From assembly GCA_030637925.1 (NCBI GenBank), contig DAOWFR010000033.1, positions 1 to 6,370 on the forward strand: a DNA stretch of 6,370 nt, in the 5' to 3' direction. Source of the DNA: Methanobacteriota archaeon (lineage in GTDB: Archaea > Nanobdellota > Nanobdellia > Woesearchaeales > SM23-78). The notes below the pieces were generated by a model that saw only the letters and a list, made by a program, of their open reading frames with translations, did no database searches and was not told the origin of the DNA. Below are positions 1-6,025 of this stretch, in pieces (position 1 is the stretch's first letter; every line of letters starts with the position of its first letter). Both the position numbers and the translations under genes were made by a program.

Positions 1-991
1 ACCAGCTCCAATAATACCACCAACTCCAACAACACCACTATCCCCAACTCCACCACCAACACCGACAATACCACCAGATTCAACACCCCTAACAACACAA
101 GAACAACCAAGGGAGCCTACTGTAGCACCTCGATTTAATTCATTAAGTGAATGGAAATCACAAGTAATCGACCCAGTTATCGGCACTACAGTAGGAGATA
201 CTGCTGTTGCTTCAAGTAATATTATCAAAAATAAATACTCTCAGTTAGATTACATTATTAATTCTGTACAACTCCCACCTGAGACAGGAACAGGAGGCAC
301 TGGTGGTGTAGTCTTATCAGACCGTATCACTGGCAGAGGCATTATCAACCTCCCTCAAGGCCAGCCTTTTATCCAGGAAATGGATGGCAGGGTTCAGGAT
401 GCTGTTGATGCGTTTATTGGTGAGGGCAGTTGGATTTATAATCCTTACAAGAGCAAGCATTATGATGGTTTGTGCGCTCCTGCTATTCTCTTTAATGACA
501 GAAAAGAGAGACAAATCCTTTGCAAATACTTAAGCTGTATCCAGGAAATGGCTAGAACCGGTGCTCCTCTAGAAGCCTGTGAGTTTGATTACAATCTTGG
601 TATGTGCTTGTACATTGATAGTGCTCAGTACAAGTTACAAGGAGGTGCTACTTTTATTAAGGTCTTGGATAATATTAGAAGGGCTTTTTTCACTAATATA
701 TTAGGTATTGCTGTAACCACTACTTATTTGTTTGTTGTGCCTGGGTGTGTGCATTATCAGCAGCCTGGAGGCTATATGCTTGATTCTGGAAGTGTGTTAC
801 AAGGTTGGCGGGCTGTTGCGTGTGGTCTTGTTGGCACTGCACTTAGTATACGAGAAGTTGCTGCTTTTATAAAGAACAAATTCAACCCCATGTACGCAAG
901 CAATGTTCCTATTGATATTCCTGAAAATACACCTGACTTTTGTCAAGGAGTAGATTATCAAGAAGAGGGATGGTATGACGTATATCCATAA
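1..991 (+). CDS. Large membrane-anchored Cys-rich protein, 3' part (5'-truncated by window edge), unknown function
   Basis: The frame is open from the first bases (first full codon at 2) to TAA at 989-991, giving 329 visible residues, so the gene starts before the window. The ATG at 380 is internal (visible residue 127) and should not be taken as the start. Visible residues 1-42 are a Pro/Thr-rich linker, typical of an extended extracellular stalk. Residues about 43-126 are a soluble Ser/Thr/Gly-containing segment. Residues about 150-205 hold five cysteines (C158, C174, C179, C193, C202). Two hydrophobic segments follow at about 229-250 and 269-290, with C249 and C274 in or beside them, then a short acidic tail with C314. 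The eight cysteines suggest disulfides outside the cell or metal binding; this is inference. I do not recognise the family. The next gene overlaps its end by 17 bases, which suggests translational coupling within an envelope operon. That it is a real gene is very likely; its role is unknown. Confidence 0.85.
   Translation, partial: PAPIIPPTPTTPLSPTPPPTPTIPPDSTPLTTQEQPREPTVAPRFNSLSEWKSQVIDPVIGTTVGDTAVASSNIIKNKYSQLDYIINSVQLPPETGTGGTGGVVLSDRITGRGIINLPQGQPFIQEMDGRVQDAVDAFIGEGSWIYNPYKSKHYDGLCAPAILFNDRKERQILCKYLSCIQEMARTGAPLEACEFDYNLGMCLYIDSAQYKLQGGATFIKVLDNIRRAFFTNILGIAVTTTYLFVVPGCVHYQQPGGYMLDSGSVLQGWRAVACGLVGTALSIREVAAFIKNKFNPMYASNVPIDIPENTPDFCQGVDYQEEGWYDVYP
2..121 (+). other. Pro/Thr-rich low-complexity coding segment (extracellular stalk or linker)
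   Basis: Forty codons are almost entirely Pro, Thr, Ile, Ser and Leu, written mainly as CCA and ACA, so the coding strand is C/A-rich with few G or T. It contains runs such as P-T-P-P-P-T-P-T. Such linkers usually separate an outer domain from a membrane-proximal domain and may carry O-linked sugars. The segment continues to the left edge, so its full length is not visible. Confidence 0.75.
965..968 (+). promoter_or_regulatory. Shine-Dalgarno motif for the 213-aa gene
   Basis: GAGG lies six bases before the ATG at 975, inside the last codons of the preceding gene. It supports 975 as the start and coupling of translation between the two overlapping genes. Confidence 0.6.
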
Positions 992-1616
992 TAAGATTAT
1001 TATTTGGATTATTATTAGTATTATGTGCTCCTGTTTAGTCCTACCAGCAGATGAACCTGGTGCTTGGGATGATTATCATGGAGGAGACCCTTTAACAAAT
1101 TTTGTTGATCCCTGGCATTTGAGAATGCATGGTGCTCTTCAGGAGCCTGCTGACATGTATAGCTGGTATAATGATACTTTCTTCACAGTTGCTGAGTGGG
1201 AGAGAGAGGTGTGCTTGGCTGATTTAAGCACTGATGTCAGGAACATTAGGAATGTTGTTCTTGGCACTGATGCTATTGAGAATGTTTATATGACCACTGT
1301 CACTATAACTGCTACTAAGGAGAGAGGTTTTAATAATACAAAGTTGTACGAGGTCTCATGGTATATTGTGCCTTATAATATTGATGCTCTTTACAGAGTT
1401 TATTTGAAAAATGGTAATGATAAAGAGTATTTTGCTGGTAGAGAAGGTGATGATAATAATGGCTGGGAGGGTGTAAGCCAGTACACTGGTGATAGTGGCT
1501 ATGATGCTCGTTACCTAACAAATGATTATGATACTGCTGTATTGGAGTATAGGGAGGGAGGCAGTGCTGTTGTTAATGAGATAAGTATGAGTGTTGTTAA
1601 TAAAACAATAGAATGA
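975..1616 (+). CDS. Secreted or N-terminally anchored 213-aa protein, unknown family
   Basis: The start is ATG 975, which has GAGG six bases upstream and gives a clean signal sequence: polar and basic residues 1-7, a hydrophobic core at about 8-23 rich in Ile, then L-P-A before D-E at 26-27, a plausible signal peptidase I cleavage point. Without cleavage the same segment would act as a membrane anchor. The mature part is acidic and aromatic (many Trp, Tyr, Asp, Asn). Its second half alternates polar and hydrophobic residues and looks beta-rich, e.g. residues 104-112 and 124-133. Potential N-glycosylation sequons are N66-D-T, N120-N-T and N209-K-T. Only one cysteine (C80) lies outside the signal region, so no internal disulfide is expected. 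It overlaps the upstream gene by 17 bases and lies 10 bases before the next one, so it is probably co-transcribed. I recognise no domain; a surface or extracellular role is inferred from the signal and neighbours. Confidence 0.8.
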   Translation: MTYIHNKIIIWIIISIMCSCLVLPADEPGAWDDYHGGDPLTNFVDPWHLRMHGALQEPADMYSWYNDTFFTVAEWEREVCLADLSTDVRNIRNVVLGTDAIENVYMTTVTITATKERGFNNTKLYEVSWYIVPYNIDALYRVYLKNGNDKEYFAGREGDDNNGWEGVSQYTGDSGYDARYLTNDYDTAVLEYREGGSAVVNEISMSVVNKTIE

Positions 1617-1623
1617 GAAAGGA
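1617..1623 (+). promoter_or_regulatory. Weak Shine-Dalgarno (GAAAGGA) for the 267-aa membrane gene
   Basis: GAAAGGA sits directly after the TGA stop of the 213-aa gene and three bases before ATG 1627. It is A-rich and only partly complementary to the 16S tail, so reinitiation from the upstream gene may matter more. Confidence 0.4.
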
Positions 1624-1626
1624 ATA

Positions 1627-2430
1627 ATGAAAAAGAAACCTGTTTTTTGGAATGTGCAAACAACTGCTCTTGTGAATAGTTTTAATAGGATTCCTAGGAA
1701 GAAGTTTTTTTACTCTGCCTTGTTTGACTTTCTCTGCTTACTTGCTTTTTTCATTATCTTAACGAGTGCTTTTGGTTTGATAAATCTTATCAGCTTTAAA
1801 TCCCTAGAGGGGCTTAACCAAGCTTATGAATTAAAGATGAGTGGAGATGAAGAAGGCTTTACTAATTTGATGGCTGAGCTTACCCCTGATATTAACCGAT
1901 TATTTATTTTTTCATTAATAATATTTGTTATAGCCTTTATTATCCTGATGTTCTTTTGCTCGTGGTTCTATGGAAAAGCCTGGTGCAAGGCTTTGAATAA
2001 AAAGTTTAATCCTTATTTTTTAAAGCAGTACTTTAAGCTTAATTTTGTATGGTTTATTATCTGGCTTTTTATTTTCTTATTCACAGTGTCCAGCCTTAAA
2101 GTAAGTTATGCTGCAGTTATATTATTATTAGAAATCCTAATATTCTTTTACCTTGATTATATTTTAAGAAGTGTTTTTGACGAGGAAAATAAGCTCAGCG
2201 AGAACTTTGCTGCCTTGTTTAACATAGCAAAGCATGTTCTCTGGTTCTTGTTATTCCTAATTATAAGCATAGTTATGCTGTTCATCTTATTATATATCCT
2301 TGCTCTAACAACCAGCATTCCTGTATTATTCATCATAGTGTTCATTATTTTGTTAATCTTCTTTATAGGATGGTCAAGGAATTATATTGTTGAACTTGTA
2401 AAGCATGTAAGACTTATAAAAAAGGTTTAA
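1627..2430 (+). CDS. Polytopic membrane protein, about six transmembrane helices, 267 aa, unknown family
   Basis: ATG 1627 follows the previous stop by 10 bases. The N-terminus (residues 1-27) is basic and probably cytoplasmic. Hydrophobic helices are seen at about 28-50, 92-114, 138-158, 160-179, 203-226 and 231-249, and the C-terminal 18 residues are basic (ending K-K-V), which suits both ends lying in the cytoplasm. The largest loop (about 51-91, between helices 1 and 2) is acidic and would face outside. The connections after helices 2 and 4 carry basic or mixed-charge amphipathic stretches (116-137, 181-202). The arrangement reads as three two-helix hairpins. No catalytic motif, ATP-binding site or known transporter signature is visible. 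Its place between a secreted protein and a pilin-signal surface protein suggests a membrane platform, assembly factor or channel for its neighbours; this is inference from context. I would not assign a family. Confidence 0.82.
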   Translation: MKKKPVFWNVQTTALVNSFNRIPRKKFFYSALFDFLCLLAFFIILTSAFGLINLISFKSLEGLNQAYELKMSGDEEGFTNLMAELTPDINRLFIFSLIIFVIAFIILMFFCSWFYGKAWCKALNKKFNPYFLKQYFKLNFVWFIIWLFIFLFTVSSLKVSYAAVILLLEILIFFYLDYILRSVFDEENKLSENFAALFNIAKHVLWFLLFLIISIVMLFILLYILALTTSIPVLFIIVFIILLIFFIGWSRNYIVELVKHVRLIKKV

Positions 2431-2441
2431 GGCATAGTAGA

Positions 2442-4709
2442 ATGGTTAAAAAAAGAGGTGGAAAAAAGGCTCAGGTAACCATGTTTGTAATCCTTGGTCT
2501 GGTAATTATCATCCTCTTCGCTATTATATATTTTGGTTTTATAAGAAAACCTGTTGAGAAAGAAGAGTTCATAAGAGAGGCTGTGCCAGAGGAGTTCAAG
2601 CCTGTGCAGGGCTATGTTGAGCTATGTATCCATAGAATAGGTGTGGAAGCCATAAAGAGGATGGGTGCTCATGGAGGATACATTGATCCCTTAGACCCTG
2701 AGTTAGCTCTTATCCCCTTAAGCTTTGACTCTTCAACTCCAACAGAGTCTGATTTAGTCTCATTAACAGGAGAAGAGGAAGGTGCTGTGCCTTATTACCT
2801 ACACGTACCTGGCAGGTCAAACAGACTTAATTATGGGTTAGGCTCATTTGCCCCTACTATTGAGAGTATGGAGTACCAGCTCAGTGTTTTCATAAGCAGG
2901 AACCTACCAACATGTGTTGGTGATTTTGAAGAACTAGAAGAAAGAGGTTTCAGAGTAAGTGCTGATAATGATAATATCTCAACAGGCTCTTTTATACGTG
3001 ATGATAAGATAGAAATTTTTGTTAATTACAATTTGGATGTGAGCAAGAAAGATGTGAAAACCAAGATTACCAGGTTTAAGAATATAATAAGATTCCCTTA
3101 TAAAAAATATTATGACCTGGCAATTAATTTCATGGTTGCAGAACTTGTAACCCAGTTCTTAGAGCACTTTACCAAGATGATGATAAGCTATCACTCAGGT
3201 GTTGACTTTACCATGCTCCCCCCACCTCTTGCCCGGACCAATCTTCCTTATGTAGTTGTATGGCAAAAGCCCTTGGTAGAGCAGAGGTTCCGAGAAGTAC
3301 TTCCTAGTTATGTTCCTGCAATGCAGGTTATTGGAACAAGGAATTATGAGCCAATACCTGTTCCTGAAGGGGATATTGATTCTGCTTTTTTCAACTCATT
3401 AAGGCTTGATATATATAATGACTCCTTGCCTAATATTGCAATAACTTTGTACTACACTAATCAGCCCATAAGCCTTAGGATTCAGCCATCAAGTGGAAAT
3501 ACTATCAGACCTAGTATTGAGGTAATGGAAGAAAACCAGTTCATACCTGTATCCTATGATAACACATACATGTTCTTTTATGATGTTGCTTACCCAGTAA
3601 TTGTGGAAATCAGAGGATACAATGAGCCTGAAATATCAGAGTACAGCTTTTTATTTGCTTTAGAAGAAAACCTGATAGAGAACAAACCAGTGCTTTTATG
3701 GAATCTTGGCATGGGCACTGTTGAGTGGGATTACTCTTATATAAACACAACATTCACATTCCCAGAAGATTCTATACAAACCCCAGAAGGAGATATTGTT
3801 CCTATAACACCAAGAAGCTTTACCAAAAGTTTGTTATGTGAAGAATATACTTGGGTGTCAGGCAATATTGGTATTGAAGTTGTTGATGAAGAACTAAACA
3901 CTCCATTAGAAGGAGCAAGCCTTGGTTTTGGGTGCGGAGATTATGATGAATGCTCAGTAGGTGTAACAAACTCTTCAGGTGAGTGGAAGGGCAAACTTCC
4001 AGTATGTCAAGGAGGATACTTAAGTATTAGTAAGGATGGATATGGTTCAAAAACAGTCTTGCTAAGCACTGCGCAAGGACAGGATGAGTGGCTTGGAATA
4101 AAAGGCTTGTACAGGGAAAGAGAGATTAATGTGACTGCAAAGAAGATGCAGATTCAGAAGACCTTTATAAGGGATGATTGGGAATGGGAGGAAGGACCTG
4201 AAAGCCTTGGACCCTTAACAAATATTGATGAAAATAATGAGCAATTAATCATTACCATAACCCAAACCGGAGTTATAGCAGGAGCAAATCCTCTAAGCAG
4301 GACCATTATATTTGGAAAGGATGGTGTTGAGAGAGAAACCATAAAACTCGTGCCTGGTGATTACAAAGTAACAGGAACTCTTATTGATTATAATGGCTTT
4401 ACTATCCCTGCAGAGTGTTCAAGGGTGTGTACCACAAGCATACCTATTATTGGGTGTACCAGCTATACCTATTATCCTTCTGACTCTATTTCTGTAGACA
4501 CAACTCCTTGGGGAGGGGTTGAGATTAACAGCTCAACAACAGGCTTCTTCAGGATTACAACAGAGCTTGATGATTATGATGAGATAGAATTCCATGCTCT
4601 AAGACTACCCACTATCCCACCTGGTTGCATAGAACACTTGGATGAGATGGGAAAAATAGATGAATACTCAAGAAGATACAGGATAGAAGTAATGCCTGAT
4701 TTCAAATAA
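2442..4709 (+). CDS. Large surface protein with class III (prepilin-like) signal, 755 aa
   Basis: The start ATG 2442 is the only start codon in frame after the preceding gene. No clear Shine-Dalgarno lies in the 11-base gap, so translation is probably coupled. Residues 1-9 are strongly basic. K9-A10 then Q11-V-T-M-F and a hydrophobic stretch to about 33 match the archaeal prepilin signal pattern (cleavage before Q11), or else form an anchor. The outside part has several regions. Residues 56-81 include C62 and a G-x-H-G-G-Y-I segment. Residues 138-162 include C158, a likely disulfide partner of C62. Residues 190-275 have an N-Y-x-L-D-V strand and a long amphipathic helix. Residues about 475-543 form a carboxypeptidase-regulatory-like beta domain with C498, C504 and C522. 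The C-terminal region, 600-755, is beta-rich with C659, C663, C672 and C729. Possible glycosylation sequons are at N178, N326, N435, N510, N563 and N696. At 755 aa it is far longer than ordinary pilins. I recall related N-terminal regions in DPANN surface proteins, but their function is unknown to me. Confidence 0.87.
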   Translation: MVKKRGGKKAQVTMFVILGLVIIILFAIIYFGFIRKPVEKEEFIREAVPEEFKPVQGYVELCIHRIGVEAIKRMGAHGGYIDPLDPELALIPLSFDSSTPTESDLVSLTGEEEGAVPYYLHVPGRSNRLNYGLGSFAPTIESMEYQLSVFISRNLPTCVGDFEELEERGFRVSADNDNISTGSFIRDDKIEIFVNYNLDVSKKDVKTKITRFKNIIRFPYKKYYDLAINFMVAELVTQFLEHFTKMMISYHSGVDFTMLPPPLARTNLPYVVVWQKPLVEQRFREVLPSYVPAMQVIGTRNYEPIPVPEGDIDSAFFNSLRLDIYNDSLPNIAITLYYTNQPISLRIQPSSGNTIRPSIEVMEENQFIPVSYDNTYMFFYDVAYPVIVEIRGYNEPEISEYSFLFALEENLIENKPVLLWNLGMGTVEWDYSYINTTFTFPEDSIQTPEGDIVPITPRSFTKSLLCEEYTWVSGNIGIEVVDEELNTPLEGASLGFGCGDYDECSVGVTNSSGEWKGKLPVCQGGYLSISKDGYGSKTVLLSTAQGQDEWLGIKGLYREREINVTAKKMQIQKTFIRDDWEWEEGPESLGPLTNIDENNEQLIITITQTGVIAGANPLSRTIIFGKDGVERETIKLVPGDYKVTGTLIDYNGFTIPAECSRVCTTSIPIIGCTSYTYYPSDSISVDTTPWGGVEINSSTTGFFRITTELDDYDEIEFHALRLPTIPPGCIEHLDEMGKIDEYSRRYRIEVMPDFK
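2466..2540 (+). other. Class III prepilin-type signal and hydrophobic helix of the 755-aa protein
   Basis: These codons (residues 9-33) encode K-A followed by Q-V-T-M-F and an uninterrupted hydrophobic helix. Archaeal prepilin peptidases (EppA/PibD type) cut after a small residue following basic residues and before the helix, commonly before Gln. The sequence fits this rule with cleavage between A10 and Q11. Processing itself is not shown by the sequence. Confidence 0.55.
3864..4070 (+). other. Carboxypeptidase-regulatory-like beta domain within the 755-aa protein
   Basis: Residues about 475-543 read I-G-I-E-V-V-D ... T-P-L-E-G-A-S ... T-N-S-S-G-E-W ... L-S-I-S-K-D-G-Y. This is the usual order of a carboxypeptidase regulatory-like or Cna-B-like sandwich: a strand, 'PL.GA', 'T(N/D)..G.', then a final '..K.GY'. 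Three cysteines (C498, C504, C522), with C466 just before, are unusual for the fold and probably form disulfides. The assignment is by motif order only. Confidence 0.5.
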
Positions 4710-4739
4710 AAGCTTCAAATAAAAATTTCAAACAAGAAC
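4701..4739 (+). repeat. Three 13-bp tandem repeats spanning the end of the 755-aa gene
   Basis: The copies are TTCAAATAAAAGC (4701-4713), TTCAAATAAAAAT (4714-4726) and TTCAAACAAGAAC (4727-4739). Copies 1 and 2 differ in two bases and copy 3 keeps TTCAAA. The first copy encodes the last two residues (F, K) and the TAA stop, so the repeat seems to have grown by duplication of the gene tail into the gap between convergent genes. On the minus strand the same bases are T-rich and may help end transcription of the opposite gene. Confidence 0.7.
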
Positions 4740-4741
4740 AA

Positions 4742-5926
4742 TCAACTCGTTGTCTGATTCAACTGCGCTGCTATCAGGCTTAACTCTCTTAGCTGCTCAC
4801 AAGCTTCTTTGCTCTGAGGATCTGTCAGCTTTTCACATACAGAGTAGTCTCCTTTCATAAAGAAGGGATAATAGCATGCATCCCTGTCATTAACCCCTAT
4901 TATTAATTCACAGTATTCTTTTTTCATGCTTATTGAAGCTATTTCTTTCAAGCACCTATCTTTTTCATCACTCTTTTCTAGAGCTAGGCAGATGTTCTTT
5001 GCTTGTTCAGGATTAGTCTTGGCACTGGCTCTGGCATTCATCATTATTTGTGCAAAGCTTGGCTCTTTAGGAATTATAGGCTTAGGAGATGAGTGGCATC
5101 TACCATCATACCAATAACCACCACACACACCACCACAATCAACTCCTATCTCATCCTGGTTCTTTATACCATCATTACAACTAGCTTTTTCTGGCTTTGG
5201 CCATGGCTCTTGCTTAGGAGTTGGATGACATGCATTATCATACCAATAACCACCACATACTCCCCCGCAGTCAATTCCTGTTTCATCCTGATTCTTAACA
5301 CCATCATAACAAGTCTCACTAACAGGAACAAGTTTTTCTTTAATAGTGAATGAGAATGAAGAAACAGCTACTCTGCCTTCATAGTTAGCAAAGGCTTTGA
5401 GAATATAAGTTCCTGGTCTTAAACTGTCTGGTAACTTAATAGTTCTATAATGGCTTGTGGATGTGCTAATAGCAATAGTCTCTTCCTTGCTAATAATTGT
5501 AATATCATTCTCATCCAAAACCCTGTATATAAGGGTTACATCAAACCTTTCTACAGAGCCCATATTATATATTTCCACTTCAAACCCTAGTTCTTCTCCC
5601 TGAGTATAGCTGAGTCTGTCAGGAGTAGCAGTAATGTCAAGCAAAGCCTTTTCTCCTTTTAATAAGTCTGGAAGAAAAACAACTCCAAGAATAACAATAC
5701 CCAGGAATAACAGAACAAATATTATCTTAGAAAAAACACTCTTCTCATGACTAACCCCAAGAGGTGATGGCTCACCAGCAGAGCTCTTCTTTATCATAAC
5801 AGACTCAACAACACTATCAACAAGAGCAGGACTATAACCCTGCCTAATAAGGTTTTCCTTTATAACCCCTGGAGTATCACCCTTTCTAAACTCTTCCTCA
5901 ACTTCTCTTAGAAGTTTATCAACCAC
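4742..5926 (-). CDS. Single-pass surface protein: cytoplasmic helical domain, Ig-like domain, Cys-rich modules, 394 aa
   Basis: The start is GTG (5926-5924). An in-frame TAA lies directly before it and GAGGTG nine bases upstream, which together fix the start. Residues 1-44 form a small helical domain (helix, G-D-T-P-G, helix, G-Y-S-P, helix) that would lie in the cytoplasm. One membrane helix spans about 67-87. Residues 93-196 look like a beta-sandwich of the CARDB/Ig-like kind, with L-R-P-G-T-Y-I-L-K-A-F near the end. Two Cys-rich modules begin at C206 and C250 with a 44-residue period, each with the pattern C-x13-C-x3-C-x8-C and an E-x-G-x-D-C-G-G-x-C core. Pro-rich linkers follow each (235-248, 280-289). 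The C-terminal part is helical with three C-x11-C repeats (C313/C325, C339/C351, C364/C376). All 14 cysteines lie outside the cell, suggesting an oxidised, disulfide-stabilised ectodomain. It converges on the upstream operon. A surface receptor or adhesin role is inference. Confidence 0.87.
   Translation of the reverse strand: MVDKLLREVEEEFRKGDTPGVIKENLIRQGYSPALVDSVVESVMIKKSSAGEPSPLGVSHEKSVFSKIIFVLLFLGIVILGVVFLPDLLKGEKALLDITATPDRLSYTQGEELGFEVEIYNMGSVERFDVTLIYRVLDENDITIISKEETIAISTSTSHYRTIKLPDSLRPGTYILKAFANYEGRVAVSSFSFTIKEKLVPVSETCYDGVKNQDETGIDCGGVCGGYWYDNACHPTPKQEPWPKPEKASCNDGIKNQDEIGVDCGGVCGGYWYDGRCHSSPKPIIPKEPSFAQIMMNARASAKTNPEQAKNICLALEKSDEKDRCLKEIASISMKKEYCELIIGVNDRDACYYPFFMKGDYSVCEKLTDPQSKEACEQLRELSLIAAQLNQTTS
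4799..4990 (-). repeat. Three C-x11-C helical repeats (protein level) in the 394-aa protein
   Basis: Cysteines at 313 and 325, 339 and 351, 364 and 376 make three pairs with exactly 11 residues between them, separated by 13 and 12 residues. The second half of each unit keeps an acidic/basic stretch before the closing Cys (K-D-R-C, R-D-A-C, K-E-A-C). The likely fold is stacked helices held by disulfides. The DNA of the units is diverged, so the repeat is old. Confidence 0.7.
5081..5311 (-). repeat. Tandem duplication of a Cys-rich module (two 99-bp units, 132-bp period)
   Basis: Bases 5213-5311 and 5081-5179 encode residues 206-238 and 250-282. By hand count about 79 of 99 bases match, including one perfect 21-bp run, and 25 of 33 residues are identical. 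Most differences keep the residue or replace it conservatively, and all four cysteines and the D-C-G-G core are kept. This points to a fairly recent duplication under selection for the fold. Confidence 0.85.
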
Positions 5927-5935
5927 TTAAGCACC

Positions 5936-5941
5936 CACCTC
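5936..5941 (-). promoter_or_regulatory. Strong Shine-Dalgarno (GAGGTG) for the 394-aa gene
   Basis: On the minus strand GAGGTG, complementary to the 3' end of 16S rRNA, ends nine bases before the GTG start at 5926. It is the best ribosome-binding site in the window and means the transcript has a leader and is not leaderless. Confidence 0.75.
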
Positions 5942-5947
5942 TATGGT

Positions 5948-5965
5948 AAAAAAATTATAAAAAAA
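5948..5965 (-). promoter_or_regulatory. Possible TATA-like element upstream of the 394-aa gene
   Basis: The minus strand reads T7, TATAA-type core (TTATAA at 5955-5960), T7. It resembles an archaeal TATA box, but a start site about 25 bases downstream would fall at the Shine-Dalgarno itself. So either the true promoter lies further up in the same A/T-rich spacer or this gene is read through from the right-hand gene. Weak evidence. Confidence 0.25.
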
Positions 5966-5970
5966 TTGTG

Positions 5971-6008
5971 AAAAATAAAAAAATTAGTTTAAAATTAAAA
6001 AAATAAAA
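5971..6008 (-). terminator. Oligo-T terminator region after the right-hand gene
   Basis: Just beyond the stop at 6026, the minus strand has T runs of 4, 7, 4, 7 and 5 bases (7-base runs at 5997-6003 and 5977-5983), broken only by single or double other bases in most places. Archaeal RNA polymerase stops at such T tracts without needing a hairpin. No stem-loop is evident. Two more T7 runs at 5959-5965 and 5948-5954 lie further on, closer to the next gene. Confidence 0.5.
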
Positions 6009-6025
6009 TTATTTTTAATCTCTTA

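Noticed and set aside
317..514. Minus-strand reading frames inside the plus-strand operon (also 1330-1521, 2157-2345 and 4154-4342)
   Set aside because: All are short, lie fully within supported genes, and have no domain or context of their own.
380..991. ATG 380 as the start of a 203-aa protein
   Set aside because: The same frame is open leftwards to the window edge with a sensible P/T-rich and soluble sequence, and no ribosome-binding motif precedes 380. The ATG is internal.
975..1049. Lipoprotein lipobox in the 213-aa protein (Cys18 or Cys20)
   Set aside because: Neither cysteine has Gly or Ala directly before it (M-C and S-C), so the lipobox rule is not met; an ordinary signal peptide or anchor fits better.
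4710..4741. Stem-loop terminator between the convergent genes
   Set aside because: I see no inverted repeat able to form a stable hairpin. The region is A-rich on plus and T-rich on minus, so at most a weak T-tract terminator serves the minus-strand gene.
4926..5117. Plus-strand reading frame of 63 codons
   Set aside because: It lies antisense to the C-x11-C repeat region of the 394-aa gene, whose domain structure and ribosome-binding site are convincing.
5081..5311. CRISPR-like direct repeats
   Set aside because: There are only two units, they are coding, 99 bp long and imperfect, and they encode a conserved Cys-rich module.
5093..5353. Plus-strand reading frame of 86 codons
   Set aside because: It is the antisense of the duplicated Cys-rich module; its repeated Thr/Ile runs only mirror the codons of the real minus-strand gene.
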